NCBI RefSeq assembly: GCF_022014495.1
Contig: NZ_JAKLSQ010000007.1
Coordinates: 75,092 to 139,091 of the forward strand
DNA: 64,000 nt
Source: Sandaracinobacteroides sayramensis
GTDB taxonomy: Bacteria > Pseudomonadota > Alphaproteobacteria > Sphingomonadales > Sphingomonadaceae
Direction: 5' to 3'
The notes beneath the pieces were generated by a model. That model saw nothing but the letters and a program-made list of their open reading frames with translations, ran no database searches and was not told where the DNA came from. Shown one piece after another: positions 24,567 to 32,923 of the stretch. Position 1 is the stretch's first letter. The number at the start of each line of letters is the position of its first letter. The translations under genes and the position numbers were made by a program.

Positions 24567-26263
24567 GCCTGCGGTTCCAGCGTCGCCAGTTCCTTGCCGG
24601 CGATGTAGCCCAGCGTCATGCCCGGCCCCAGCGTTCCGCCCGCCCCGGCATAGCCGCCGGAAATGCAGCTCAGCGCGTCGTTCCCCGCAGCGTAAAGGCC
24701 GGGAATTGGCCTCCCATGCGAGTCCACCACCCGCGCGCGGCCGTCCGTGCGGATTCCGGAAAAGGTGCCAATGTCCCCCGGCACCAGTTTCAAGGCATAG
24801 AAAGGCCCCTGCTCCACCGGCCCGAGATTGGGGTGCGGCGCCTCGGGGTCGCCCTGGGAATGGTCGTAGCTGTCCTGCCCGCGCTGGAAATCCGGGTCCT
24901 GTCCCAGCCGCGCGAAGCGGTTGAATCGCTCCACGGTCGCCTCAAAGGTATTGGCGTCGATCCCGGCCTGCGCCGCCAGTTCAGCGAGCGTCTCGCCGCG
25001 CAGGATATAGCCCGAACGCACATGCTGGCCGAACGGCACCGGCGCGGGCTTCACGAAGCCCAGGCCATAGCGGCGGATGGTGCGGCTGTCGCACACCAGC
25101 CAAGCGCAGGTTTCCGGCAGGTGCGCGGTAGCGGCCACCATGGCCGGCACGAAGTCGTGATAGGGGGCGGATTCATTGGTGAAGCGCCGCCCGTCCGCCG
25201 TCACGGCCAGATAGCCAGGTTTCTGCCGGTCCACGATGTGCGGCCACATCGCCGCCGGCCCTTGACGCCCGGGGATGACGGAAGCGGGCATCCACGCTGC
25301 CGGCTGCTGCACCTTTTCCTCGACGAAACCGCCGGCGCTTTCGGCGAGACTCGCACCATCGCCCGTATTGGTCGGGACGGAAAGGCTGTGATGGCGCCGG
25401 CCGGCCGCCACATGCGGATAGGCTTTTGCCGTGCGCTCGGCATTATGTGGAAAGCCGCCGCTGGAAAGCACCACGCCGCGCCTTGCCCGCACCTCGGTGG
25501 GCTGGCCGCGAACGGAGATGACGGCCCCCGTCACCCGGCCCCCCTCCATCGTCAATTCCGTTGCCGGCGCCTCCAGCCAGAGTTCCACGCCGATATCGAA
25601 GGCGGTGCGCGAGAGCCGGGCAATCAGCGCGCGTCCGCGCACCACAGGGTCCGGCCGACCATAGCGCAGCAGGTCCTTCAGCAGCAGCCCGAACTTCCGC
25701 GCGACGAAGGCCAGTCCTTTCAGGGACCGACCGGCGCTCATCAACTGTTTCATCTCCACATTGGAGCCGACGGCCAGCCCCATGAAGTTCATCTGGGTCA
25801 GACCGGGGCGCAGCCGTTTGCGATGCTCGCCCAGCCGCCATGCCTCATAATCCTTGATCCCCAGCGAGCGCACAGCGCTATGCCCTGGATAGTCCGGATG
25901 ATAATCGGGATAGGGGAAAGGGAAAAACTCAGCTTCCGTCTCCCGCTCCAGGAAGGCCACCATTTCCGGCCCATTTTCCAGGAAGGCGTCCACGCGCTCG
26001 GCGTCGAACAGATTGCCCGCCTCATGGGCGATGTAGGTGCGCGCGGCCTCGCGGCTGTCAGGCCCAAGGGTCGCGGAATGATGGTTGCCGGGAATCCAAA
26101 GCACGCCGCCGGAAAAGCAGCTTGTGCCGCCATAGATGTCGGCCTTCTCCACCATCAGCACGTCGAGCCCGGCCTTGCGGGCGGTGATCGCCGCCACAAA
26201 GGCGGCCGCTCCACTTCCGACGACCAGCACGTCCACGCTGTCAGCCTGCGCGGCCGCGGTCAT
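24563..26263 (-). CDS. FAD-dependent oxidoreductase, 3-ketosteroid-delta1-dehydrogenase / fumarate-reductase fold
   Basis: Flavoprotein of 566 residues. N-terminal dinucleotide site DVLVVGSGAAAFVAAITARKAG and GGTSCFSGGVLWIPGN (about 45-60) are typical of the KstD/fumarate reductase flavoprotein superfamily. The C-terminus carries SGGYAGAGGTLGPGMTLGYIAG, close to the Tyr-x-Gly-x-Gly-Gly-T-L-G-P element in ketosteroid dehydrogenases. Expected chemistry is alpha-beta dehydrogenation next to a ketone (or the reverse). A palindrome of the island-wide type lies 57 bases upstream. Substrate not determinable. Confidence 0.87.
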   Translation of the reverse strand: MTAAAQADSVDVLVVGSGAAAFVAAITARKAGLDVLMVEKADIYGGTSCFSGGVLWIPGNHHSATLGPDSREAARTYIAHEAGNLFDAERVDAFLENGPEMVAFLERETEAEFFPFPYPDYHPDYPGHSAVRSLGIKDYEAWRLGEHRKRLRPGLTQMNFMGLAVGSNVEMKQLMSAGRSLKGLAFVARKFGLLLKDLLRYGRPDPVVRGRALIARLSRTAFDIGVELWLEAPATELTMEGGRVTGAVISVRGQPTEVRARRGVVLSSGGFPHNAERTAKAYPHVAAGRRHHSLSVPTNTGDGASLAESAGGFVEEKVQQPAAWMPASVIPGRQGPAAMWPHIVDRQKPGYLAVTADGRRFTNESAPYHDFVPAMVAATAHLPETCAWLVCDSRTIRRYGLGFVKPAPVPFGQHVRSGYILRGETLAELAAQAGIDANTFEATVERFNRFARLGQDPDFQRGQDSYDHSQGDPEAPHPNLGPVEQGPFYALKLVPGDIGTFSGIRTDGRARVVDSHGRPIPGLYAAGNDALSCISGGYAGAGGTLGPGMTLGYIAGKELATLEPQA

Positions 26264-26319
26264 GGCTGCAGCTTTCCCTTAGACCGGCGACGTCTGCGCA
26301 TTCCCATCTCCCCAATTAA

Positions 26320-26335
26320 TATAACACGCATTATA
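26320..26335. promoter_or_regulatory. Island operator copy 1 (TATAACACGCATTATA)
   Basis: Near-palindrome lying upstream of the flavoprotein-GMC operon; its arms extend to AATATAA/TTATATT with a 6-base centre. It aligns with eight other copies in the island. Confidence 0.65.
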
Positions 26336-26385
26336 TTCTATCCATTTGCCGGACAAGTCCAGAATTTCGGTTCTTATGACATGTG

Positions 26386-27189
26386 TCAGGGATGGTCGGA
26401 CATCTGGGCCAGAATCGCCCGCAACCCACACAACGCAGCACGGGCGCGGGCCGAAGCATCCATATGTTCCGCCGCACGGGCATGTGGCACCTCCAGTGAA
26501 AGAGGCGCGCCTGCGGGGAGTGCCGCCAGCCAGCCGGCAAGGGGCAGTTCGCCCTCTCCCGGAAAGAGCCGCTGCGTCAGCGCTTCCATCATCCTCCGCT
26601 GGAAGGGCTCATGGTCGGCAGGCCCCGGGAGCGCCAGCGGCGCATCCATCACTTGCACGCCTCCCACCAGCCCGGGGGCGATTTCCGCCATGTCGGCAGG
26701 CCCTTCCCCATTGCGGTGCGCGTGCAGGATATCCACGACGCAGCGCAGGTTGCCGATTCCTTCGGCGATGATTGCCCTTGCCAGATCGGTCAGCCTCGGA
26801 ATGCGGTTGATAGGGGTGGTCTCTATGCCGATCCACAAGCCATGGCTGGCCGCCAGTTCGGCGGCACGTGCCAATGTCGCCCAGCCGCGCGCCATGTCCG
26901 GGTCGCACAGGAACATGGTCAGGCTGCGTGCGCCCAATTCTCCGCCCAAGGCCACCGCCCGCTCGAAGGCTTGCCAATCGAACTCCGGCACGATCGGAAA
27001 GGATTCGAGGTTGCTGACAACAAGGCCATTGTCCGCCAATATGGCCCGCACTTCTTGCAGTTCCTGTGCGCCGTCGATCATCGCCGGGCCTGCGATCATC
27101 GCAGGGCGCCAGCGAACGAAGATATCGACAGCAGTATAACCGGCCTCGGCCGCCAGGCGGACAAAGGCCTCCATCGGCCGCACCTCCAT
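26386..27189 (-). CDS. Sugar phosphate isomerase/epimerase family TIM-barrel protein (AP-endonuclease-2 fold)
   Basis: Metal-dependent TIM barrel, at least 267 residues. Family strands are visible: YTAVDIFVRW, ARSLTMFLCDPD, GLWIGIETTPINRIPRL, LRCVVDILHAHRNGEGPADM (Asp and His metal ligands) and C-terminal LSLEVPHARA. Members isomerise keto sugars or cleave C-glycosides, but many have unknown reactions. The first ATG (27189) leaves out ITPIALHQLSA, which looks like a normal first strand of the barrel, so translation may begin further up, for example at GTG 27255 inside the SDR gene, adding 22 residues. Last gene of the NIPSNAP-ThuA-SDR operon. Confidence 0.75.
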   Translation of the reverse strand: MEVRPMEAFVRLAAEAGYTAVDIFVRWRPAMIAGPAMIDGAQELQEVRAILADNGLVVSNLESFPIVPEFDWQAFERAVALGGELGARSLTMFLCDPDMARGWATLARAAELAASHGLWIGIETTPINRIPRLTDLARAIIAEGIGNLRCVVDILHAHRNGEGPADMAEIAPGLVGGVQVMDAPLALPGPADHEPFQRRMMEALTQRLFPGEGELPLAGWLAALPAGAPLSLEVPHARAAEHMDASARARAALCGLRAILAQMSDHP

Positions 27190-27226
27190 CGCGCTCAGCT
27201 GGTGGAGCGCGATGGGGGTGATACCG

Positions 27227-27985
27227 TCAGAACTGCACGCGTTTCGTATAGCCACCGTCCACGACCAGATTGACGCCGGTGGTATGGGAAGAGGCCGGGC
27301 TGGCCAGGAAGACGATGCTCTTCGCCACTTCCTCGGCGCTGCCGAAGCGGCCATGCACCATCTTCGCCGCCGTCTGTTCGAACAATTCCGGCCGTCCGGC
27401 CTTGATCTTTTCCCAGTTTCCGCCTGGAAACAGGATCGGCCCCGGGGCCACGCAATTGACCCGGATTCCCTTCGGCCCGAGTGCTTGCGAAAGCTGCTTG
27501 GCATAGGTGATGAGCGCCGCCTTCAGCGCGTTGAAGGCATTGGCCGACAGGAAGGTCTCCAGCGCCGCGGTGGAAGTGAGAAAGATCACCGAGGCATGGT
27601 CGGACTTTTCAAGGAAGGGGGTCAGCGCCTCCACCCCATGCACAGCGCCCAGAATGTCCAGATTCAACGTGGCGTTCCAGTCGCCGCCAGCGCCCGAACC
27701 CGACGAGCTTACATTGTGGACGAAAATATCCGCTCCACCCAAGGCTTCGGCAGCACGCACGAGCCAGGAGCGATAAGCGTCGGGATCGGCAAGCTCGAAG
27801 GCTTCGCCGAATACCTTGCCGCCATGGCGCTGCAGACTGGAAACCGCCTCCGCCACCTGCTCGGGATTCCGCGAGAAGAAAGCGACGTCGGCGCCCTCGG
27901 CGGCAAACAGTTCCAGAGCCGCACGGCCGATGCCCCGGCTGCCGCCGGTAAGGATGACTTTGCGCCCCTTCAGTCCCAGATCCAT
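27227..27985 (-). CDS. SDR family oxidoreductase lacking the catalytic tyrosine
   Basis: Rossmann protein of 252 residues with NAD(P) motif TGGSRGIG (13-20) and C-terminal PASSHTTGVNLVVDGGY. The active-site serine S138 and lysine K155 are in place, but the position thirteen residues after the serine, normally Tyr in YxxxK, is Phe151 (FNALK). The NNAG element is also altered to HNVSSSGSG. It could be a divergent dehydrogenase or a non-redox member. Between the ThuA-like gene and the isomerase-like gene, all on the minus strand. Confidence 0.85.
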   Translation of the reverse strand: MDLGLKGRKVILTGGSRGIGRAALELFAAEGADVAFFSRNPEQVAEAVSSLQRHGGKVFGEAFELADPDAYRSWLVRAAEALGGADIFVHNVSSSGSGAGGDWNATLNLDILGAVHGVEALTPFLEKSDHASVIFLTSTAALETFLSANAFNALKAALITYAKQLSQALGPKGIRVNCVAPGPILFPGGNWEKIKAGRPELFEQTAAKMVHGRFGSAEEVAKSIVFLASPASSHTTGVNLVVDGGYTKRVQF

Positions 27986-28000
27986 TGCAAACTCCCGTGG

Positions 28001-28759
28001 TTAGATTGATCCGTCGCCGGCCGCCCAGCCGATGCCCCGGCGCACCAGTTCGCGAAAAGCCGGCTCCTCCCAGCTTCCGCGATCCACATCGGGCCACCAA
28101 TCGGTCAGCGGCTGCATGTCGTGATGGCCACGGCAATGGCCCAGCGTCAGATAGAGAATGCCTCCACGCCCCACGCGCCGCAGATAGAATATCGGATGCC
28201 GCCGCCCCGGCCATTGGCTGTCGACGAAACGCGGCGTCTCCCCCTCGAACCAGGTGTCCAGCAACACATGCACGGGGGCGGTGAGATGGGCGAGATACTG
28301 CTCGTCCGTCACCTCGAATGGCTCGATCCCGCGCACCAGCGGGTGGGCCGGGTCGGCCACATCCACCCGATAGCGCTCGATAGGCGGATGCGCGGCAAAG
28401 CGGGAACCCAGAAGCTGCATGAACTCCGGGGCCTCATCCGGCGTATCGACGCGCCCATCGTCGGTGAAGCGGAGAATGGAGTTGGTGCCATGCAGAGCGA
28501 ACCAGCGTCCTCCGTCGCTCAGCCAATCCCGGATGCCGGCCACCTGCTCGGGCGTCGCCACCACGTCGCAGGTATAGGAAATCATCATGCTCGACGCGGC
28601 TAGAAGCCCTATATCGGCATAGTCCTCTCGCACGCGCGTGCGGATTTCCATCCGCTCGCCCAGATGCATCAGCAACTCCGCGCGGGCGTAATCTATGTCG
28701 TGATAGCGGCCCGACGCCACGAGCACCGCATCGCGCCGCATCGTGGGGCTCGCCGTCAC
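28001..28759 (-). CDS. ThuA-like domain protein
   Basis: Protein of 252 residues with the ThuA (class I amidotransferase-like) fold: YHDIDYAR, MISYTCDVVATPEQ (about 60-73), GRWFALHGTNS (about 85-95) and C-terminal HPIFYLRRVGRGGILYLTLGH (about 205-225). ThuA members work in disaccharide and glycoside metabolism with unsettled chemistry. GTG start at 28759 overlaps the NIPSNAP-like stop as GTGA. Its pairing with a sugar-isomerase-fold protein hints at glycoside or carbohydrate-like substrate handling, an inference. Confidence 0.85.
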   Translation of the reverse strand: MTASPTMRRDAVLVASGRYHDIDYARAELLMHLGERMEIRTRVREDYADIGLLAASSMMISYTCDVVATPEQVAGIRDWLSDGGRWFALHGTNSILRFTDDGRVDTPDEAPEFMQLLGSRFAAHPPIERYRVDVADPAHPLVRGIEPFEVTDEQYLAHLTAPVHVLLDTWFEGETPRFVDSQWPGRRHPIFYLRRVGRGGILYLTLGHCRGHHDMQPLTDWWPDVDRGSWEEPAFRELVRRGIGWAAGDGSI

Positions 28760-29058
28760 AAGCGTCGATCCATCAGGGTGATGGTCTCGTCCGCCAGGCA
28801 GGAATCCAGCAAGGCGCGCACACGTGGGAAATCCGGATGCGCGGCCACCGCCGCACGACCCCGCTCATAGCTGTCCACATCGGCGAGTTCCCACCAGGCC
28901 GTGTAATGGTTGATGGCCCCGGAAAGCCCATAATAGACCGACAGCAGCTTCCAGCCCTCGCGCTCCATCATCGGTTTCAGCTCGGTCTGGATCACCTCCA
29001 GCAATTCGGCCCGTTTGCCCGGCACTGCGCGGATCACATTGTGCAGGTAAACGGCCAT
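28756..29058 (-). CDS. NIPSNAP-like dimeric alpha-beta barrel protein, copy 1
   Basis: Small protein of 100 residues, starting MAVYLHNVIRAVPGKRAEL and containing the pattern WKLLSVYYGLSGAINHYTAW and AHPDFPRVR. It is clearly a paralogue of the gene at 40672-40974. NIPSNAP proteins have a ferredoxin-like fold; their roles are largely unknown, some are near aromatic or alicyclic degradation genes. It heads the ThuA-SDR-isomerase operon, 156 bases downstream of the TonB receptor gene. Confidence 0.8.
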   Translation of the reverse strand: MAVYLHNVIRAVPGKRAELLEVIQTELKPMMEREGWKLLSVYYGLSGAINHYTAWWELADVDSYERGRAAVAAHPDFPRVRALLDSCLADETITLMDRRL

Positions 29059-29214
29059 TCCCGAACGCCCTTCCTTCTCAGCCGACCTTTTCCGGTCCTC
29101 CGCCAAGATCACATGCGGCAACCGGGCAGTCAGCCATGATATGACACAGCCCCTCGCGGAAGAAGCGTACCGTCCAGCCCCATGGGATGGACGGACGCCC
29201 TTCCAGGGAGGAAC

Positions 29215-31638
29215 TCAGAACTTCACGGTCGCCTGCAGGGCCACTTCGCGCGGTCGCGCGATCACGCCATGCAACTCACCGGGCAAACCGCCCGGCTTCG
29301 CCGACGACACCTGTAGATAATATTCGTTGGTCAGGTTGCGGCCTATCACCGCCAGTTCCCATTTGTCGTCTGCTTCCCGCAGGCGAAGCGTGGCGTCCAC
29401 GGTCATATAGGCCGGCTGGAACGCATAGGGGGCGCCATCGTCCTGGGTGCGATAGGAACTTACATATTTGCCTGCGCCAGACACACCCAGATAAAGGCTG
29501 GAACTGATCGGCACATCATAGTCGAAACCTGCAGTGAAGGTCCATTTCGGGGCCTTGGAAAGCGGATCGCCCGCCCTGTCCGTGGTGCGGACGACAGCGC
29601 CTCCAGGCCCGGTGGAAGTCACGCAGCCCGTCGCCGCAGTCTGGCCAGCCCAGCAGGGCGCCGCCGGATAGCTGGTGATGATGGCCTCGTTGTAAGACAG
29701 GGAGGAGCGCACGGACAGATCCTCGGTCGCCCGATAGCTCACCTCCACCTCTGCCCCGCGCGTGCGTGCCTCGGCGGCATTTCGAACCACATTGGTGAAT
29801 ATACCGCTCGGCAAATTCTCCACCGCCACTAGCTGAAGACCGCTCACATTGTAGCTATAGGCGTCGGCGCTGAAAGAAAGCCGCCGGTCGAGCGCCAGAC
29901 CCTTGATGCCGATTTCGCCGCCCTTCGCCTTTTCCGGCCCGAAACCAAGGTCCGTCTCCAGCAGCGACATGGTCATGCCCGTGGGGATCGAGGCGCCTCC
30001 AGATTTGTAACCAGTCTTGTAGGCAGCGTAAATCGTCAGGTCATCCTGGGGACGCCAGCTCAGCGTGACCTCGGGCGAGATATTGTCGTCCTTGAAATTG
30101 TGCTTCAGCATCAATCCGGCTGGCAGCAGCACATTTATCGACGTCGGGTGCACATAGGTATTGCCCTGCACCGTATCCTTGGTCTCATGCGTGAAGCGCG
30201 CGCCACCCGCCAGTTCGATGGTGTCCGTAATATCCCATATCATCTGGCCGAAAACGGAGATGGCCTCGTTACGGATGCTATGCACCCGAAGGTTGGAGAC
30301 GGTCAGCCCCGTCGCCGGATCCGGCTGGGGCGATCCGGGCCCCCGCGTATTGATCTGCCCCTCGCGCTTGGACTTCTCGAAATAGGCGCCGACGGCGAAG
30401 TTCACAGGGCCGTCGAAATCGCTGTTCACCCGCAGTTCCTGGGTGAACAGACGCGACGTCTCCGTCACATAGCCCGGGAAACGCATGAAACTGTCGTAAC
30501 CATAGTTGGAGAAGGTCTCGAAATCCCCCCAGCTATAACCGGTGACAGAGGTAAGGGCGATCGACCCCAGATCATAGTTCATGTTGAGCGTGGCCAGAAC
30601 GGCGTCGACTTCGGAGTACATCTTGCCGTCGCGCGCGCCCGGATAGCCGGCGGCCACATTCTCGGGCAGGTTGCCGGCCTGGATACGGTTATCGGCGCGG
30701 CAGTCCCCATAAGGATCGGTCACGCGCAGAACGCCATTGGTCGTGGTGGGCAGGTCATAGCCGTCCGCGCAGCGGACAGACTGGGCAATCTGCCCCATGC
30801 CATTGTCACGATAGCGGTTGCCCAGCACTTTCAGGTTCGCGGTGAATCTGTCCATCGGATCCCATTTCAGGGTCAGACGACCTGTAAGGGTATCGCTGCC
30901 CACCGCGCGGTCGGGGCCGCCCGGCAGTGGCGCCGAAGGCTCCAGGGGATTGTCCGGGATCGGACCGGAGGTATTCCGCAGATAGCCCTTCATGTCGGAG
31001 TAGCGCACCGCCAGCCGCGCGCCCAGCGTGTCGGTCAGCGGAGCGGAGACATAGCCTTCCAGATAAGCCTCGTCCGCCACGAATTCGTAACCGCCACGAA
31101 TGGAAGCCTCGAACTCCGCGCCGGGATCATTCGAACGGACGGAAACGACGCCTGCCGGACTGTTCTTGCCGAAGAAGAGCGCCTGCGGGCCTTTCAGCAC
31201 CTCCACCTGCGCCACATCGAAGAAAGCGACGTTGGTGATGAAGCCTCGGCTGATCTGAATGCCGTCGATGTTCACCGAAACCGTCTGATCGATGCCGAAA
31301 TCGTTGAAGGTGGAGCCGAGGCCACGGATGGTCATGCTGGCACCGGTGCCGGAAGCGGCCTTCACAATGGTCACATTGGGCAGCATGATCGCGACCCGGT
31401 TCAAGTCGTTCACATTGTAGCGCGCGAGCTGGTCGCCGGAGAGGGCGCTGATCGCCACCGGCACGTCCACAAGGCTTTCGCTGCGCTTGCGAGCGGTGAC
31501 GATGATATCGGCCTCGCTCACCGACGACCCGGTATCCGCAGCCCCATCCGCTGCCGCGAAAGACGGGGCAGGCCCCGCGAGCAGCGCAATGGCGGCAGCG
31601 GCCACGATTCGTTCCCGCATCAGAACGCTCTTTTTCAT
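29215..31638 (-). CDS. TonB-dependent receptor (no STN domain)
   Basis: Outer-membrane transporter of 807 residues. The start at 31638 has a strong GGGAGG five bases upstream. Signal peptide to about residue 30 (GPAPSFAAA), TonB box ADIIVTARKRSESLVDVPVAI, plug with VEVLKGPQALFFGKNSPAGVV, C-terminal barrel ending VALQATVKF with terminal Phe. The plug sequence is that of the large sphingomonad receptor group used for aromatic and plant-derived compounds. It sits at the head of the island's minus-strand operon and shares a control region with the quinone-oxidoreductase-like gene; likely the uptake route for the island's substrate. Confidence 0.92.
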   Translation of the reverse strand: MKKSVLMRERIVAAAAIALLAGPAPSFAAADGAADTGSSVSEADIIVTARKRSESLVDVPVAISALSGDQLARYNVNDLNRVAIMLPNVTIVKAASGTGASMTIRGLGSTFNDFGIDQTVSVNIDGIQISRGFITNVAFFDVAQVEVLKGPQALFFGKNSPAGVVSVRSNDPGAEFEASIRGGYEFVADEAYLEGYVSAPLTDTLGARLAVRYSDMKGYLRNTSGPIPDNPLEPSAPLPGGPDRAVGSDTLTGRLTLKWDPMDRFTANLKVLGNRYRDNGMGQIAQSVRCADGYDLPTTTNGVLRVTDPYGDCRADNRIQAGNLPENVAAGYPGARDGKMYSEVDAVLATLNMNYDLGSIALTSVTGYSWGDFETFSNYGYDSFMRFPGYVTETSRLFTQELRVNSDFDGPVNFAVGAYFEKSKREGQINTRGPGSPQPDPATGLTVSNLRVHSIRNEAISVFGQMIWDITDTIELAGGARFTHETKDTVQGNTYVHPTSINVLLPAGLMLKHNFKDDNISPEVTLSWRPQDDLTIYAAYKTGYKSGGASIPTGMTMSLLETDLGFGPEKAKGGEIGIKGLALDRRLSFSADAYSYNVSGLQLVAVENLPSGIFTNVVRNAAEARTRGAEVEVSYRATEDLSVRSSLSYNEAIITSYPAAPCWAGQTAATGCVTSTGPGGAVVRTTDRAGDPLSKAPKWTFTAGFDYDVPISSSLYLGVSGAGKYVSSYRTQDDGAPYAFQPAYMTVDATLRLREADDKWELAVIGRNLTNEYYLQVSSAKPGGLPGELHGVIARPREVALQATVKF

Positions 31639-31687
31639 ATTCCCTCCCATCGGGCATCGCTCATTTTTCCGGCGACGGCAGCAAATG

Positions 31688-31703
31688 GATAACGCGCAAT
31701 ATC
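31688..31703. promoter_or_regulatory. Island operator copy 2 (GATAACGCGCAATATC)
   Basis: Near-palindrome 50 bases upstream of the TonB receptor start, matching the island consensus at 13 of 16 or so positions. Confidence 0.65.
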
Positions 31704-31720
31704 TCTACTGTCAACAAACA

Positions 31721-31736
31721 TGTATCGCGTTATAAG
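31721..31736. promoter_or_regulatory. Island operator copy 3 (TGTATCGCGTTATAAG)
   Basis: Weaker copy centred 33 bases (about three helical turns) from copy 2 in the same divergent gap, suggesting side-by-side binding. Confidence 0.5.
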
Positions 31737-31812
31737 ATTTGCCCGATCTTGTATCTCGCACACCGGCGGCAGAGCATGACGCTCGTGCCGCAAGTCGTTT
31801 GAGAAATAATTG

Positions 31813-31828
31813 AATATCGCGCTATATA
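31813..31828. promoter_or_regulatory. Island operator copy 4 (AATATCGCGCTATATA)
   Basis: Third copy in this gap, 43 bases upstream of the quinone-oxidoreductase-like gene, so each divergent promoter has its own site. Confidence 0.62.
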
Positions 31829-31870
31829 TTTTGCCTTGACACTTTTGCCGCCGCTGCGAACAGTGGCTGC

Positions 31871-32860
31871 ATGACCAGAGCAGATACCATGCGCGCCATT
31901 GCCGTGCGCGAGGGCAAGGGGCCCGCCGAAGCACTTCATGTCGTCACCGTCACCATGCCACGGCCCGGGCCTGGGCAGATCCTGATCCGTGTGCGCGCGG
32001 CAGGAGTCAACCGACCGGATATCGCGCAACGCGAAGGCAATTACCCCCCTCCGCCCGGCGCGTCGGAGATAATCGGGCTCGAAGTGGCCGGCGATGTCGT
32101 CGACATGGGGCCGGATACCCCGCGCTGGACAATCGGAGACAAAGTGACAGCCCTGCTGCCTGGCGGCGGTTACGCGGAATATGCCGTGGTCGACGCCCGC
32201 CACGCACTCCCGATACCGGACGGTATGGGCTATTCCGAAGCTGCGGCCTTGCCGGAAACGCTGTTCACGGTCTGGGCGAACCTGTTCGAGCGGGGCCGGC
32301 TCCAAGCCGGTGAAACCGTGGCGATCCACGGCGCGAACAGTGGCATCGGCACGACCGCCATCCTCATGGCAAAGGCCGCTGGCGCGCGCGTGGTCGCCAC
32401 CGCGCGCAACGCGGAAAAGGCCGCTTGGGCGAGACAACTCGGGGCGGATCGTCCAGTGGACAATTCGGCCGAAGATTTCGTAGCCGTCGTAACGGAACTG
32501 GGCGGAGCGGATGTGATACTCGACATTGGCGGCGGCTCCTGGTTTGATCGGAACATTGCCGCCCTGAAGCCGGACGGGCGGCTGGCGCAGATCGCCTTTC
32601 TGGATGGCGCGGAAGTCACGCTCAATCTGGGCCTGCTGTTGTTCAAGCGTCTCACCATCACCGGTTCCACTCTGCGGGCTCGGCCGGCCGAAGAAAAAGC
32701 CCGTATCACACGCGAAATTGAGACGCATGTCTGGCCGTGGGTAAAGGATGGGAAAGTGCGACCGCCGGTGGATCGGGAGTTCGCGCTGTCGGAGGCCGCC
32801 GCGGCCCATCGCCATCTCGAAACCGGCAGCCAGTTCGGCAAGGTCACGTTGATTCCGTGA
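31871..32860 (+). CDS. NAD(P)H:quinone oxidoreductase-like MDR family protein
   Basis: Zinc-free medium-chain reductase of 329 residues, PIG3/QOR type. Signatures: RAAGVNRPDIAQREGNYPPPPGASEIIGLEVAG (split across about 43-75), GDKVTALLPGGGYAEY, NADPH site VAIHGANSGIGTTAI (about 150-164), and GSTLRARPAEEKARI near residue 265 that is typical of the PIG3 group. It reduces quinones or conjugated enones, so it may act on a ring-oxidation product. An alternative start MRAIAVREG lies at 31889. Followed by the TetR regulator after 63 bases. Confidence 0.88.
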   Translation: MTRADTMRAIAVREGKGPAEALHVVTVTMPRPGPGQILIRVRAAGVNRPDIAQREGNYPPPPGASEIIGLEVAGDVVDMGPDTPRWTIGDKVTALLPGGGYAEYAVVDARHALPIPDGMGYSEAAALPETLFTVWANLFERGRLQAGETVAIHGANSGIGTTAILMAKAAGARVVATARNAEKAAWARQLGADRPVDNSAEDFVAVVTELGGADVILDIGGGSWFDRNIAALKPDGRLAQIAFLDGAEVTLNLGLLLFKRLTITGSTLRARPAEEKARITREIETHVWPWVKDGKVRPPVDREFALSEAAAAHRHLETGSQFGKVTLIP

Positions 32861-32923
32861 CTTGTCCGGCCTGCCCCGCTAAATCCCTGGCATATTTCCT
32901 GCGCTATTCTCGGCACTCAACCG

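Noticed and set aside
24716-27139. 807-codon plus-strand open frame across two minus-strand genes
   Set aside because: Spans the flavoprotein and isomerase-fold genes and their promoter gap, with no domain pattern.
30100-31692. 530-codon plus-strand open frame opposite the second TonB receptor
   Set aside because: Shadow frame; the receptor is supported by signal peptide, TonB box and plug motifs.
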